Part shown: positions 47,393 to 59,143 of the stretch, piece after piece
Layout of the letters: every line of letters starts with the position of its first letter
How positions within the stretch are numbered: the first letter of the stretch is position 1
NCBI GenBank assembly: GCA_030686995.1
Contig: CM060692.1
Span: 121,494,796-121,558,795 of the forward strand
DNA from: Artemisia argyi
Taxonomy: Eukaryota > Streptophyta > Magnoliopsida > Asterales > Asteraceae
DNA: 64,000 bases
Direction of reading: 5' to 3'
Made by a program: the position numbers and the translations under genes
The notes under the pieces: generated by a model
What the model was told of the DNA's origin: nothing
Databases searched by the model: none
The model's input: the letters and a program-made list of their open reading frames with translations, nothing else

Positions 47393-48714
47393 TCATAACG
47401 CTCAAAATTAACATGTTTTTAGTCACGTTATTGTTTGTTTTATGCATAGAGATTGGTCATATTAGTATATATTTGTTACTTAATCGTGGAAAAGTGTTTA
47501 TGCATGCAAATATAGCCAGAAGCAGGTAAAAATGATTAAAAGATGAAGAAATGAAGTGGTCATGCATTTTTCGGAGAGTTTCAAGAAGATCAAGAAAGAA
47601 AGAAATGTCGCATGGACAAAAGGATTTGATAAAGACAAGTTTTCTACACATATTTATCAAGGGAATATCAAGTTCTAATGGATAAAGTCATGCCACGAAG
47701 AAAAACAATGTATGCAACGTAAAACGACAAAGAAAAGACAAAAGTATAATTTTCAGATAGGGTCCAACCGATCGGATGCAACCCGCATCCGATTCGGTTA
47801 GAATGTGCCAAAAGAAGTGCCATCCGATCGGATTGTGAGAAACCGATCGGATGGAGATGACTGAAGTTACAAGTTTTGCATTTATGGACGTATTTACTCC
47901 CCATAATCATGTGTGGCTGATCATTTCTGCTTAATAACTCTAGAGGGACGTTTTTACTTGGAGGATAAGTGTCATTACGATATATAATGACTACTTAGGG
48001 TCTAGAATTACTTGTACCACCAAATATCTAACTTAGTATTACACCAAATCTTGTTAGTTCATCTTATATTGCCTGAAAGTTTACTAAGTGTTGTGAAAAC
48101 GTCCAGAACATGTTGAGTTAGAGCCTCAAGCATTGGTTCAAGTGTGGAGTTGTTTACTTACGTTAGTGAGAAATTGGAGGAGTGTGGTTGCTATAGTTCC
48201 ACAAGTTTATTCATTGTTATTCTCAAGACTAGGTACACCTTGATTCTTATAATGAACAATTGTTACTTTGAGTTTTATGAAAGTTTTCTTATTTACTTGT
48301 GTTTTAATATGATTGCTATGGAGTAATTTGTGATATACTTGTGTATATGATGTGATTGGTTAACAGAGTATTCTTTTATGAAAAAGGTGATGCATGAAAA
48401 CATATCTATTTTATGAGTTTGTTGAAGTAACATCTAATCTTGCTTAATTTATTGGTAAAAACAATCTTTGGAAAAATAGGTCCGAAGGGAATTTCAACTT
48501 GTTTTTATTCCAAAACATTAGTGCACGAATTAGTATGGAATAGGATGCTTGACAACCATCTTATTTACTTGTTAAAATGGATTTGAGAGGATTTCATCAC
48601 GAAAAAAGACCGAAAGGATTCGTAGGAATTCATAAGAAAAGAATTGATTTTCAAAACAACCATGTGATTATAGAATTGTCATACTCATTTGATATGTCCG
48701 AAAGGAGTCATTTA
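47393..48714 (+). repeat. Element D partial 3' LTR
   Basis: The likely LTR start is TCATAACGCTC (TG expected, so the second base may be mutated), directly after GTGTGGGGGATT. About 1.3 kb follows to the junction with element E. CCGATCGGAT-type palindromes occur at about 47766-47855, the same family as in the intron. Neither the LTR end nor a second copy is in the window, so the boundary is inferred. Confidence 0.5.
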
Positions 48715-49863
48715 TGTAACACCCCCAATTCATGATGCAGCGGAATTCAATTTGGGTGTCACACGACGACACAACAGTCATATTAATAGAAAACGATCTC
48801 TAACCGAGTCGCTTTAAAAAGAATTATCATTCGAATTTATTCAAATATATCAGAGTTTACAAAGTTAGGTCCCAAAAAGGTTCCATGTTTCAAAATACAT
48901 CAATATAAAGTCTTTTGATGTTTTATCGAATGACAAAGTAGTTTATAGCCTTCTTCCTTTAGTCCGTGCCCTTCCGCTCCATTCTTGATTATCATGGACC
49001 TGAAATACATGCTTAAAAGTCAACACAAAGGTTAAGTGATATTCATAGAGATTGTTTAATGGTTGAACACAATATGTTGGTAGTATGAGTTAATTAGACT
49101 CATACTCATAGTTGGAAAACAAAACAGTTATTATTATATACTAAGCTCATGCAACCAATACGTTAACGGGTACCAATATCAATCGGCGGTTTTGTTGCCC
49201 CGGTAAGTACTTTGCCGTCATACTTAATGTTTCAAATATAGTGCATTTGTTTGAACTAATCTGCTCAATACAAATGGGATTCGTCAATCCCAATAGGCCT
49301 ATTCACAATACTCGCGCTCACTAAAACTAGTGATTAAATGGTTCATGATATGGGGCCTAGGATTGGCAAGGATGGTACTTAGTAACAATAAAACAATCAG
49401 GCAGCATACAGTTTCAAAGCATTGTGTTCGGTTTAAAATAGCATGTATTTCCCCCATGGGTTTATAAAACATTGAAGTAATGTAAAGTGGGGCTATGAAC
49501 TCACATTAAGTAAGATAGCAAGTAGTGAAGGTAACGGTTGAATCGTGAAGGTTTCTACGAGCAACCTATAATAGAATGTCGCGACTTAGGATTGGAGTAA
49601 AGAATATGAAGAATTGCCTATATATATGTCTTGCATTTAGTCCATGATGTGGTACAATGTATAGTGTAAGTCTTTGAAAAGAAATGATTCATGAAACATG
49701 TATAGTTTATATATCGTTTACTACCGTTTGGGCGGACATAATTCAGAAGTCATGTAGTAAACGTTCGAGGAGCCAGGACACTTTAATTCGTAAATCCACA
49801 ACTCATCTCGACGGCTTACTTAATGAACTCCTCACATGAGGCTCCCTACTATTGTAGTATTTG

Positions 49864-49867
<4 letters not shown>

Positions 49868-49946
<79 letters not shown>
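49868..49946. repeat. (TA)n microsatellite in element E LTR
   Basis: About 39 TA units in a row, within the LTR. Its length may be misassembled. Confidence 0.95.
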
Positions 49947-49950
<4 letters not shown>

Positions 49951-51275
49951 TTTGATCCGAAAAGTTACATGTCCAATATTTGAATAAACTTAGAAAAATT
50001 TATTTTTACATGAAGATTGTTATTAGGATAAGTTTCTTAAGTCTTGTATGACAATTACTTGTAATATCTCATGGTTCTTTAGATGAAGTAGATCCAAATT
50101 GTATGTTTAAGTTATCGCCAACTTTTTAGCTCATGTTTTCGCCTAAGTAAGTTTATATGGTCATTTAGTCATGGCCTTGCCATGACCTTTGGTCATTGTT
50201 CCATGGTCATGAGACTCAACCTTGGCTTTAGCCATGGTTGTGGTCTTGAATCTAGGTCATTAGACCTCTTGGTCTTTTTAAACCATAACCATTATATAGT
50301 GACTTATATATGTAAAATAGCTGTTAAGAAACTGAGAAAAATCTCATTCGTTATTGGTTTTCTGGATACGTGCACCTGAGTTTTTGAAGAAAACGTGATT
50401 CCAGACAACTTTCGTGCTTTAACTTTTTCGTGAAATGGATCAGAAGGGCCTCTTTTTGCGTGTTTTATGTTCTGCAAAAGGTATTTAGGCAGTTTTGCCG
50501 CAAAGTTTTGGTAACTTCAAATGGTCATAACTTTTTACTCATGTACTCATTTTAAGTGGTTCAAGTTGCTATGGTTTCCTTGTTAAGTCCTCTACTACAA
50601 TATGTAATTGTCCTATATCATAACTATACCATTTTGATCAGATTTCACCAAGAAAGTCACTAGTTTACTTGTTTAAATAACTTAAATTAACAATCATTTA
50701 CAATAACTTGTTTTACCCATTTTTATACATCATGGACATGATCACAAGACAAAATATAGCATGAATGATATGTAAATAACATGAATATGATATTTAACAA
50801 GAAGTATGTTAGGGTTTTGCTTACAACTTTTGGCTTTCAATTAAGAAAGGAAGTTAACATGTAAGGTAAGGACTTTGATAGACTTAAGCTTCACCCTACT
50901 TCACTTCATGCAATCTTTCTACCCTTGTATTCTTGAAAGAGAGATGATGAAAGTTGAGGTGACTTGAGTGGATTCAAACTCAAGAGAAATCACCAAAGTT
51001 TATAAGGTTTGGAAGTAGTTTTGATTACCTAAAACCAAGCTAGGGTTTCTATGTTGAAGTTGCTCTTGATTCTTGCTTGTAACTAGGAGTGAATTAGCTA
51101 AGTGTTATGGTGTTTGTGTGTGTGATGGTGGACGGAAAAACAAAGGGGGGAGGGGGGTTATATATGACTTTGAGGAGGTTAGATACAAGACTAGTCAACA
51201 CTTTCATGGCAAGTTTTACACTTGTAATACATCCAAGGTTACTTAGCATAAGATCAAGCCACACCAAGGGTGACT

Positions 51276-51289
51276 CCCCCCCCCCCCCC
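51276..51289. repeat. Poly(C) run in element E LTR
   Basis: Fourteen C in a row, with G-runs (GGGGGGAGGGGGG) about 130 bases upstream on the same strand. Confidence 0.9.
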
Positions 51290-52208
51290 TATTGGTGGTT
51301 CACAAGGGCTAGGGGGTGAGGTGTGCCTTTGGTTGATATTATCCTAGGTATTGTGTTAGTTTTGACTCCGGGAAATGCTAACCGTAAATGATTAAGCCTC
51401 AAAACGTAAAACCGAGTATCGTAAAAATGTGGAACTTGAAAGTATGGTTAAACATGTCAATATACTCCATAATAAAATATAAAATGAGTGGTAGGTTCTA
51501 TTGGGGTGCTAAAACCTGCTAAAACTGGAAACACGGGTCTAAAACGCGTAATACGTAAAACGTACGAATATTGTGTAAAATTGAGAAAAGTAAAATGTTA
51601 CTTTTCTAATATGATAAAAATGATTTAAAATGACTTATAATGTCTAGACTGGGCTCAGTCTAGTGTCGGTTGGTATTTAATGTCTTTTAAACATAAAATC
51701 GTAAGCCTAAAAATCAAGAAATGATTTTTGGTCAAAGGAGGAGGGAAAAATACGTTGACTTATTCCAAAATTGTGAAAACTCAAATCGTCTTAGAAACGC
51801 GGTGCAGGTATAGGCTAAGGTTACGGCTGAGTAAAAGTGCTTAAAAACGAAAATTCCTGTTTTTCACGGCCGAGGTTTATTTGGTCATGTTTTTCTCAGT
51901 CATGATTTATTCTCAAATAAATCATGAGTGTATCAAACATTTTTCTGATGCGAGGAAAATTAACGCGGCCGAGTTTCGTTGTGCGTAGGATTTTTGAATG
52001 ACGTTTTACCCTAAAACATGTAATTCCTTAATAACTTTTGCGAAAATGATCTGATGAATGTCAAACTTTTAATTTGCCATGGAAATGATTTATCACATGA
52101 GAATATGAAATAAGAATCAAATTTTGGGAAAATGAATAGTAAAATAGTAAAAATGAATAGTGAAATTTCCCGGGAATAGTAATTAACCTGAAATTGCGAA
52201 TTGTTACA

Positions 52209-52242
52209 GTCTCCACCCCATATGAGAGCTCCGTCCCGGAGA
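52209..52242 (-). other. Element E pre-PPT hairpin and polypurine tract
   Basis: On minus, GATCTCCG-GGA-CGGAGCTC (52244-52226) forms a hairpin with one mismatch, followed by ATGGGGTGGAGAC beside the LTR. It matches the position and GGA loop of the element C hairpin, and one stem pair changes from T-A to C-G. Confidence 0.65.
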
Positions 52243-54537
52243 TCAATTTGCGTTGGGAGTAGAAGCATTGTCAGTAAAAAGATGTGGGTATTTCTTACGT
52301 ATCTGGTCCTCTCGTTCCCATGTGTATTCAGGACCACGTCGTGAGTTCCAACGAACTTTGACAATTGGAATACGGCTTTGCTTGAGTTGTTTGACCTCTC
52401 GGTCCATGATTTCTACGGGTTCCTCGATAAATTGAAGATCGTCATTGAGTTGAATTTCATCGAGTGGAATAATGAGTGATTCATCTGACAAGCATTTCTT
52501 TAGATTAAATACATGAAAAGTGGGGTGTACACTACTGAGTTCTGATGGAAGCTCAAGTCTGTACGCCACTGGGCCAACCCTGGCTAGGATTTTGGATGGT
52601 CCGATGTATCTTGAGTTTAGTTTTCCTCGTTTACCGAATCGTATCAAGCCTTTCCAAGGCGATACTTTTAGCATAACCCTATCTCCGACTTGGAATTCTA
52701 GGGGTCTGCGTCGTGTGTCGGCATAACTTTTCTTTCGATCTCTTGCGGTTTGAAGTCGACTTCTGATTTGTACAATCTTATCCGTTGTTTCTCCAATGAG
52801 TTCTGGTCCAGTGAGTTGAACTTCTCCCACTTCAGCCCAACAAGCAGGTGAATGACACTTTCGACCATAAAGTGCTTCAAATGGAGCCGCTTTAATACTT
52901 GCATGATAGCTGTTGTTGTAGAAAAATTCAACTAATGGTAGATGAGTATCCCATCATTTTCCAAAGTCTATTATACAAGCTCGAAGCATGTCTTCAAGTG
53001 TTTGAATGGTTCGTTCACTCTGACCATCGGTCTGAGGATGATACGCCGTACTCATGTCTAGATTTGTTCCAAAGGCGTCCTAGAGTGACTGTCAGAAATT
53101 GGAGGTAAATCTACCATCTCGGTCGGATATAATGGATATTGGTGCACCATGTCTTGAGACTATTTCTTTGACGTACAGTCGAGTAAGCTGTTCCATTTTG
53201 TAAGTCTCTTTGATTGGTATAAAGTGTGCGGATTTTGTGAGACGATCAACTATGACCCAGATGGAGTCATAACCGCTTGATGTCTTTGGGAGCTTGGTAA
53301 TGAAGTCTATAGTAATTATTTCCCATTTCCACATAGGAATCTCTGGTTGTTGCAATGGACCGGATGGTTTTTGATGTTCGGCTTTTACTTTGGAGCATGT
53401 AAAACATTTGCTAACGTATGTTGCAATATCGGCCTTCATGTTTGGCCACCAATAGAGTAGTTTAAGATCATGATACATCTTATCAGATCCTGGATGTATG
53501 GAGTATTTGGACTTGTGAGATTCATGCATGATCAAGTCTCGTAGGCCACCATAAAGTGGTAACCAACTTCTACCTTGGAAGCATAGAGTTCCATCTGAAC
53601 GGGTTTCGAATTTGTTCTGTATCATGCCATCCAACTTTTCCTTTTGGATGTCTTCTTGTTTCACTGCCTCTGCTTGAGCGCGAAGGATTTGAGCAGGAAA
53701 GTTTGAATTTATGGTTAAAACTAAGGCTCCGACTCATAGTGGTTTAACCTGTTCCTTTCGGCTCAGGGCGTCGGCTACTACGTTTGCCTTTCCTGGTTGG
53801 TAACGAATGTCGCAGTCATAATCACTTAGTAATTCCAACCAATGACGTTGTCTCATGTTTAGTTCTTTTTGGTTCAAAATGTGTTGTAGACTTTTATGAT
53901 CGGTGTACACAGTACATCTAGTACCGTATAGATAGTGTCTCCAGATTTTTAGTGCAAAGACTACAGCTCCTAACTCTAAGTCATGAGTGGTGTAATTTTC
54001 TTCATGAACCTTGAGTTGTCTTGAAGCATAAGCCATGACTTTATCACGTTGCATCAACACGACACCTAAACCTTGGTATGATGCATCACAATAGACTACA
54101 AAATCTTTGATCCCATCTGGAAATGCTAGAATAGGATCACTACAAAGTTTCTGTTTGAGGGTTTGGAAAGCTTTTTCTTCATCTTCATCCCACACGTATT
54201 TCTTGTTTTTCTAAGTTAGCTTGGTTAAAGGTTTTGCTATTGAGGAAAATCCTTCAATAAACCTTCGGTAATACCCGGCTAGACCCAGAAATTGACGAAT
54301 TTCTGTAGGTGTAGTAGGTGTTGGCCAATCTTTGATAGCTTCAATCTTAGTGGGATCGACATGTAAACCAGTCTTATCAATCACATGCCCAAGGAATTGT
54401 ACTAATTGAATCCAAAATTCACATTTGGAAAACTTTGCATACAATTTCTCTTCCTTGAGTAATCCTAAAATTGTTCTCAGGTGTTCTTTGTGTTCCTCTT
54501 CGTTTTTGGAATATATGAGAATGTCATCTATGAATAC
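52243..54537 (-). pseudogene. pol: Element E pol fragment (RT end, RNase H, integrase, chromodomain-type end)
   Basis: Read on the minus strand. RT starts at the catalytic FIDDILIYS motif (54535-54500) cut by element F, then [17 protein letters not shown] and [14 protein letters not shown] stop at 54213-54211 is followed by RNase H ([29 protein letters not shown], to 53734). Then integrase: zinc finger ([22 protein letters not shown]), catalytic core ([15 protein letters not shown]), a decayed stretch 52831-53091 (but [12 protein letters not shown] readable), and the C-terminal part from 52830 ([46 protein letters not shown]). Stops and frame changes separate these parts. It once encoded reverse transcription and targeted integration. 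Confidence 0.85.
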
Positions 54538-57500
54538 TGATGAGTGTGTAAATACTCATCATTTTATACCAATCTGAGCTGCCAAAACATACAAAAACAC
54601 CCAAATATGTATCAAAAGACTTAAAATATCTCAGAGGTGTGTTTTATATGTTTCAAACACAAAATATGCAAGAACAAATGAAAAACGTACAAAGTTTGCA
54701 TAATTGGCAGTTTCAGTCCCTCAAGTTTCATAAATTTGCAAAACTAGTCCCTGGAAGTTTAAAATGAAAGAAAAGTCAACCCAAGGCAAAGAAAAGTCAA
54801 AATTTATCAAAATAAGTCCTTGGGTGATAAAGTTTGAGAAAATTACACTTTTACCCCTCAAAATCCAAAATTGGCAAAACAGGTCCCTGGAGTTTGTGAA
54901 ATTGGCAGATTTGGTCCCTGAGGTTTAAAATAATACTTGTGGTCCTTGTGCTAATGTTTAAATGCAGGTTTGGTCCTTATGTGAATTGTGGGAAAAGTTT
55001 CATGATTGGTCCCTGGAATTACAAGGTTTGGCAGATTTAGTCCCTAGGGTTTTAAAAGTGAAAAATTTAAAATAAAACCTCACACTATTCATCCTTGGCA
55101 TGTTACACCCTTGGAAACAAAATTAGAAAATGCCAAAACCCAACCCTTAACTTTCCCATAATTACATTTTAGGTCCTTGTGATTAAATCCTAAATAAACC
55201 AAAACCTGATCACAATTAACCAAAACCAAAACCAATCCATTAAACTCCAAGTCCAATCCACAAGTTAAATCCAACAAAGGCCCAAGTTATCCTTAGCCCA
55301 GTCCACCCGACCCCTTGGTTGACCCTGGTCAAAACGCCAAAACCACCCCAGCTATCCTTTCCCTCCCAAACCACCACCACCACTCAGACCCAAAACCACC
55401 TGGTTTTGCAGGCCACCACCCCCCACTTGTACCTCAATCATCACCATCCCACCCCCCTACACCTACCCCTCACCTCCACAATTAATGCACCCCCCCATTA
55501 CACGTTATCAGAATCAATTTGAAGAAAATAGTTTTGGCGCCAAAACACGTGTAAGCTATACATTGGACCAAATTGATCAGAGATTGGTGGGATTTGCTCA
55601 GAGTGCTAAGGGGAACCCTAATTGGGAGCTATAAATAGAGGGGGAAGCACAAGGAAGATAGTTAGTTAATTTTTAGTTTTATTTATGTCGTGTAATTGTA
55701 ATTTTCAAATTTAGGGTACACCCAAGCTCTTAAGCAGTGGTAACCTCCTTTCTTATTGTATTGAACTTCATTTCAGTTATAAATTTCAAGTTTCTCTTAT
55801 TATTACATAGTATGCAGTTTTAATTCTATTTCTATATCTTGTATTGCATCAATTGTTGTTTTAGTAGTTTGTCTTGGACTCCTAGGTACATATAAGCTCC
55901 CATATAGCTTATTGAAGCTATTAGTAATCAGTAAAAGCAGTTTAGTAATCAAAAATTCAAAAACACAAAAAAGTCAACAAAAGTCAACAATTTCAGGTTT
56001 TCAAAGATCAAAGCATGGAGCAGGGTAAATCTTGGATGGCCTTGGTTTAGAATCCCATGGGGGATGTTAGGAAAAGTTTCATGGTTCTTGGTTCATGGCA
56101 TAAGCTGGAATGCACTTTGTAAGTTTGTTCTTTAATTTCTAGTTTCCTACTGTATGCTAGCTTAATCTTTCTTATCTGTGTGTTTTTAAGTTTGTTTGGT
56201 GTTAGTTAATCAATTTCTAGTATAATATAGATAGCTTGTTAATCATATTTCCTTATTGCTAAAATTTTGAAATTCTCACAGTGAATAAATCATTTTTGAC
56301 AAATCTGATTTATAAGCTTGTGTTGTGATTGATTTATGTTTATTTAATCTTAATTAGTCATATTAAAGTATTTTGAATCATTTTTATGGATTAGAATAGT
56401 GTTTAGCTTTGAGAATCACCTAAGACAGTCACATTAAAGAGTGTTTGGCTTTGCTTGTTTCAGTTGGTATTTGGATGTTTAAGTGGTTTTTCTTAGATCA
56501 GTTAACATACATTAGGTCTAGGTAAGTCTAATCAAGTCTAAAACTCAGGCCTTATACTACCAAAAGTCAAAATCATACAAAATCAACCAACACAGTTAAC
56601 TGTGTTGGTTTTGTAGTCCACAAACCCTCAAATTAGGTTATTAGTAGTAGGTTTAGATTGATTTAACTTTATCTTAGCTTATTTCAACTTATTTAATAAG
56701 TAGTGAGTGTTAGAAACTCAAATAAGTCAAACTAGTAAGGTTTTACTCAAAGTCAACTTTTGCACATCTCAGATTTTTCCAATAATTCAGGGAATTGTTT
56801 TGATTTAAGTACTTGGGTTTAGAAGCTGAAACTTGTTCCTAATCCTAGCCTACCACCTCAACTTAAGGGTCTCAATAAGCTTTCATTTTTGTGATTTTTC
56901 TTGTGGCCCCCACAGACCTCTAAACTAAGTTGCAGGGCAAGGTTGTGCCCTGCTCACTCAGACACCCAGTCACCACCACCACTTTGGTGGTGTTTTGTGA
57001 CCACCTCAGTGGACCCCAGACCCCATAGATAAGTTTTTACATCCCCCCTCCTACCAGACTCTAAGGTTTGACCACTTGTTTGACCTAAGTCACTGTGGAC
57101 CCCACCTAGTTTAAGCCTTAAAGTTTGTCCCCAAACCTGGTTCAGTTTGAAATTGCTAAGTGCTTATTTCAGTTTATTCAGCTTATTTGTGCTTATTGTT
57201 TGTTATTCCTAGCTTATTTGAGTTTTTTAAACCTGTTTGCATCTGTTTTCACCATTGTGGACCCCACCCAAGGCCATTTGACCTCAATTGACCAAACAGT
57301 CAACCAAAGTCAAACTGTTAAGACAAGGGGGTGTCACAGCTTATTTATAAGCTAATTTTAAAAAGTGTTTTCATTAAAGTTTGTCATTTTAAGGTGTTTA
57401 GTAATTCTGTAAAAGAAAAATCCAAAAAAAATCCAAGTTAAAATAAGTGATAGTTTCTATTTAATTCAAGTTAATTTTAATTTTCATTTTTATAATTTAA

Positions 57501-58572
57501 TTAAGTCACTAGTGTTTTTATATTTTTATTAAATTCCTCATATATTAATGTAGTTATAATAAATTTTTCAGATTTTTATTTTGTCATTTAGTGCTAATTA
57601 GATTTAATTTTAATTTTCTTTATTATTAATTAATATCAAGTATTAAATAGCTTAATTAGTTTTTATAAAGTAAAATCTAGTTTTTATAATTTTCCTAGTT
57701 TTAATATAGTATATTAGACTTTTAGAAAATATATTTTGAGATTCTACTGTTCATTTTCTATTTTTCTTATTTTATTTGTTTAAATTAGAATTAAGTTAAT
57801 TAAAAGGTAATTAATTAGTAGATTAATCTTAAACATAATTTTTAGAGTTTTTTATAATTTTGTAGGATTCCTGTAATGGTTAAGTAATTTTATAAATTTT
57901 ATCTTAATTTTCTAAGTTAATTTAGTATTAATATTAATTAAAAGTAGTTTAATTAGTTTAATTAAGTTAAATAGTTTTTAATTAATAACAAAACCACAAA
58001 AAGACAAAAATATTATTTTCAATTTTTTATACTTTCTACAAGTTCTAATTTAGGTTCAGAAAATATTTTTGTTAATTTTTAGTTTAATTTAAATCATTTG
58101 TCATTTTTAGTTTATTTAAATTAGGTTTTAATTTAGATTTTAAATAGTTTAATTAATTAAATAATAGTTTAATATTATTTTAATCACTTTTATAATTTCT
58201 TTTTCATTTTTAATTTTAAGTTTTGACAAGTGTCAAAAGCACCCCCTGTAGTTTGATAATTACCAAAAACCCACTTTTCCAGTCCGATACGTGATCTTAA
58301 TTGTGAATTTGTGCATATATCTGGTATCTGATTATTGTGAATATTATATCTGTTTGTCAATACCAAAATAACAGTAGCAATATCATTCCCACATCATCTG
58401 GCTACTGTCCTCAGTGCCACTCACTCATAAACGATTCCAAAAGCACCATTTCAATCTCATCGGGACTTTAACGACCCGGGGAAACACTACACTATCCACG
58501 GAGTATTGATTCTAGGTTATCTTTGACTTGTTGACCTTGGTCAATAATAATTAGACGGTTTAGGCTCAATCA
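54538..58572 (+). repeat. Element F 5' LTR (about 4.0 kb)
   Basis: From TGATGAGT to GGCTCAATCA. The first 24 bases contain the perfect inverted repeat TGATGAGT/ACTCATCA (54538-54545 and 54554-54561). About 54710-55065 holds repeated GTCCCTGG/GGTCCCTG words. TATAAATAG at 55631-55639 is the likely promoter. 55300-55500 is C-rich. About 57360-58230 is strongly AT-rich. The second copy is outside the window, so the length is inferred from the PBS position. Confidence 0.75.
55630..55638 (+). promoter_or_regulatory. Element F LTR TATA box
   Basis: CTATAAATAGAGGG context, a strong plant-type TATA box. It lies about 1.1 kb into the LTR, leaving about 2.9 kb of R-U5 sequence. Confidence 0.65.
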
Positions 58573-58577
58573 AAATT

Positions 58578-58595
58578 TGGCGCCGCTGCCGGGGA
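58578..58595 (+). other. Element F primer binding site (tRNA-Asp type)
   Basis: TGGCGCCGCTGCCGGGGA matches the PBS class used by Athila/Tat elements, complementary to an aspartate tRNA. Confidence 0.85.
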
Positions 58596-59143
58596 GGTTG
58601 TTGCGTGTTTTAAAATCGTTTTAAGTTTAGTGGTTTTCAAAACCCTCCCTGTAAAAAGTTTTGTAAAAACATAATCATATCAAGAACGTTCATTAACACT
58701 TCTCCTGAAGTGTTGAAAAACACCAAAAAAATAAAAAACAATCAAAAACAAACTGTGAAGTTAAATTACTTCGTGTTCTTTAAGATTACAACCTGAAACA
58801 GTTGGTTTAAGGTAAGTTCTGACATTAAATTGCGAACTGAAGAGGAAACCTATTTACTTCCTCCCGCCAGCCTGCGAGTAATCTTAAAGGGACGATTTCG
58901 GTTAACGAATCAGTTCCAAAAATATTTCCCAAGTTTTCTGCACACACACCCATAAGCCTAAAGCAGTTTTTCAAAAATCAATTAATAAACCCATAATAAG
59001 TTCCCAAACTTAAGATTAAAACTTGCCTTTGTATCCCTGTGAGTAGTGTACCTTTTTCAAAGAAGCTGCTCACTTGTGATTATTGGTTTAAGTTCACTGT
59101 AGTTTTGCCTTGAACTTGTGTTGAAAAAAATTGTTTTTAGTGC
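58596..59143 (+). other. Element F untranslated leader
   Basis: No ORF is supported. It is an A/T-rich leader ending just before the gag ATG at 59144; I see nothing further. Confidence 0.6.

Larger units (their letters stand above)
48715..52208 (-). repeat. Element E 3' LTR
   Basis: Read on plus it runs TGTAACACCCCC to GAATTGTTACA; on minus it starts TGTAACAATTCGC and ends GGGGGTGTTACA. It contains a TA dinucleotide tract (about 49868-49946) and a 14-C run at 51276-51289. ACTATTCA words cluster near its minus-strand 5' end (about 52120-52190). Small ORFs inside are not convincing genes. Confidence 0.85.
48715..54537 (-). mobile_element. Element E: Tekay/Del-like chromovirus, minus strand, incomplete
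   Basis: On the minus strand: a pol fragment (RT end, RNase H, integrase, C-terminal domain), a hairpin, a PPT and a 3494-bp 3' LTR ending at 48715. Its 5' part is missing because element F interrupts RT at 54538. Family: chromovirus from the RT/integrase words and the C-terminal domain, which closely match the remnants in element C. A TSD cannot be tested because the other end is outside the window. Confidence 0.88.

Noticed and set aside
51107..51319. 70-aa ORF in E's LTR
   Set aside because: It spans G-runs and the poly(C) tract; its composition explains it.
55319..55522. Pro/Thr/His-rich 67-aa ORF in F's LTR
   Set aside because: It follows from a C-rich stretch; no start context, homologue or downstream signal.
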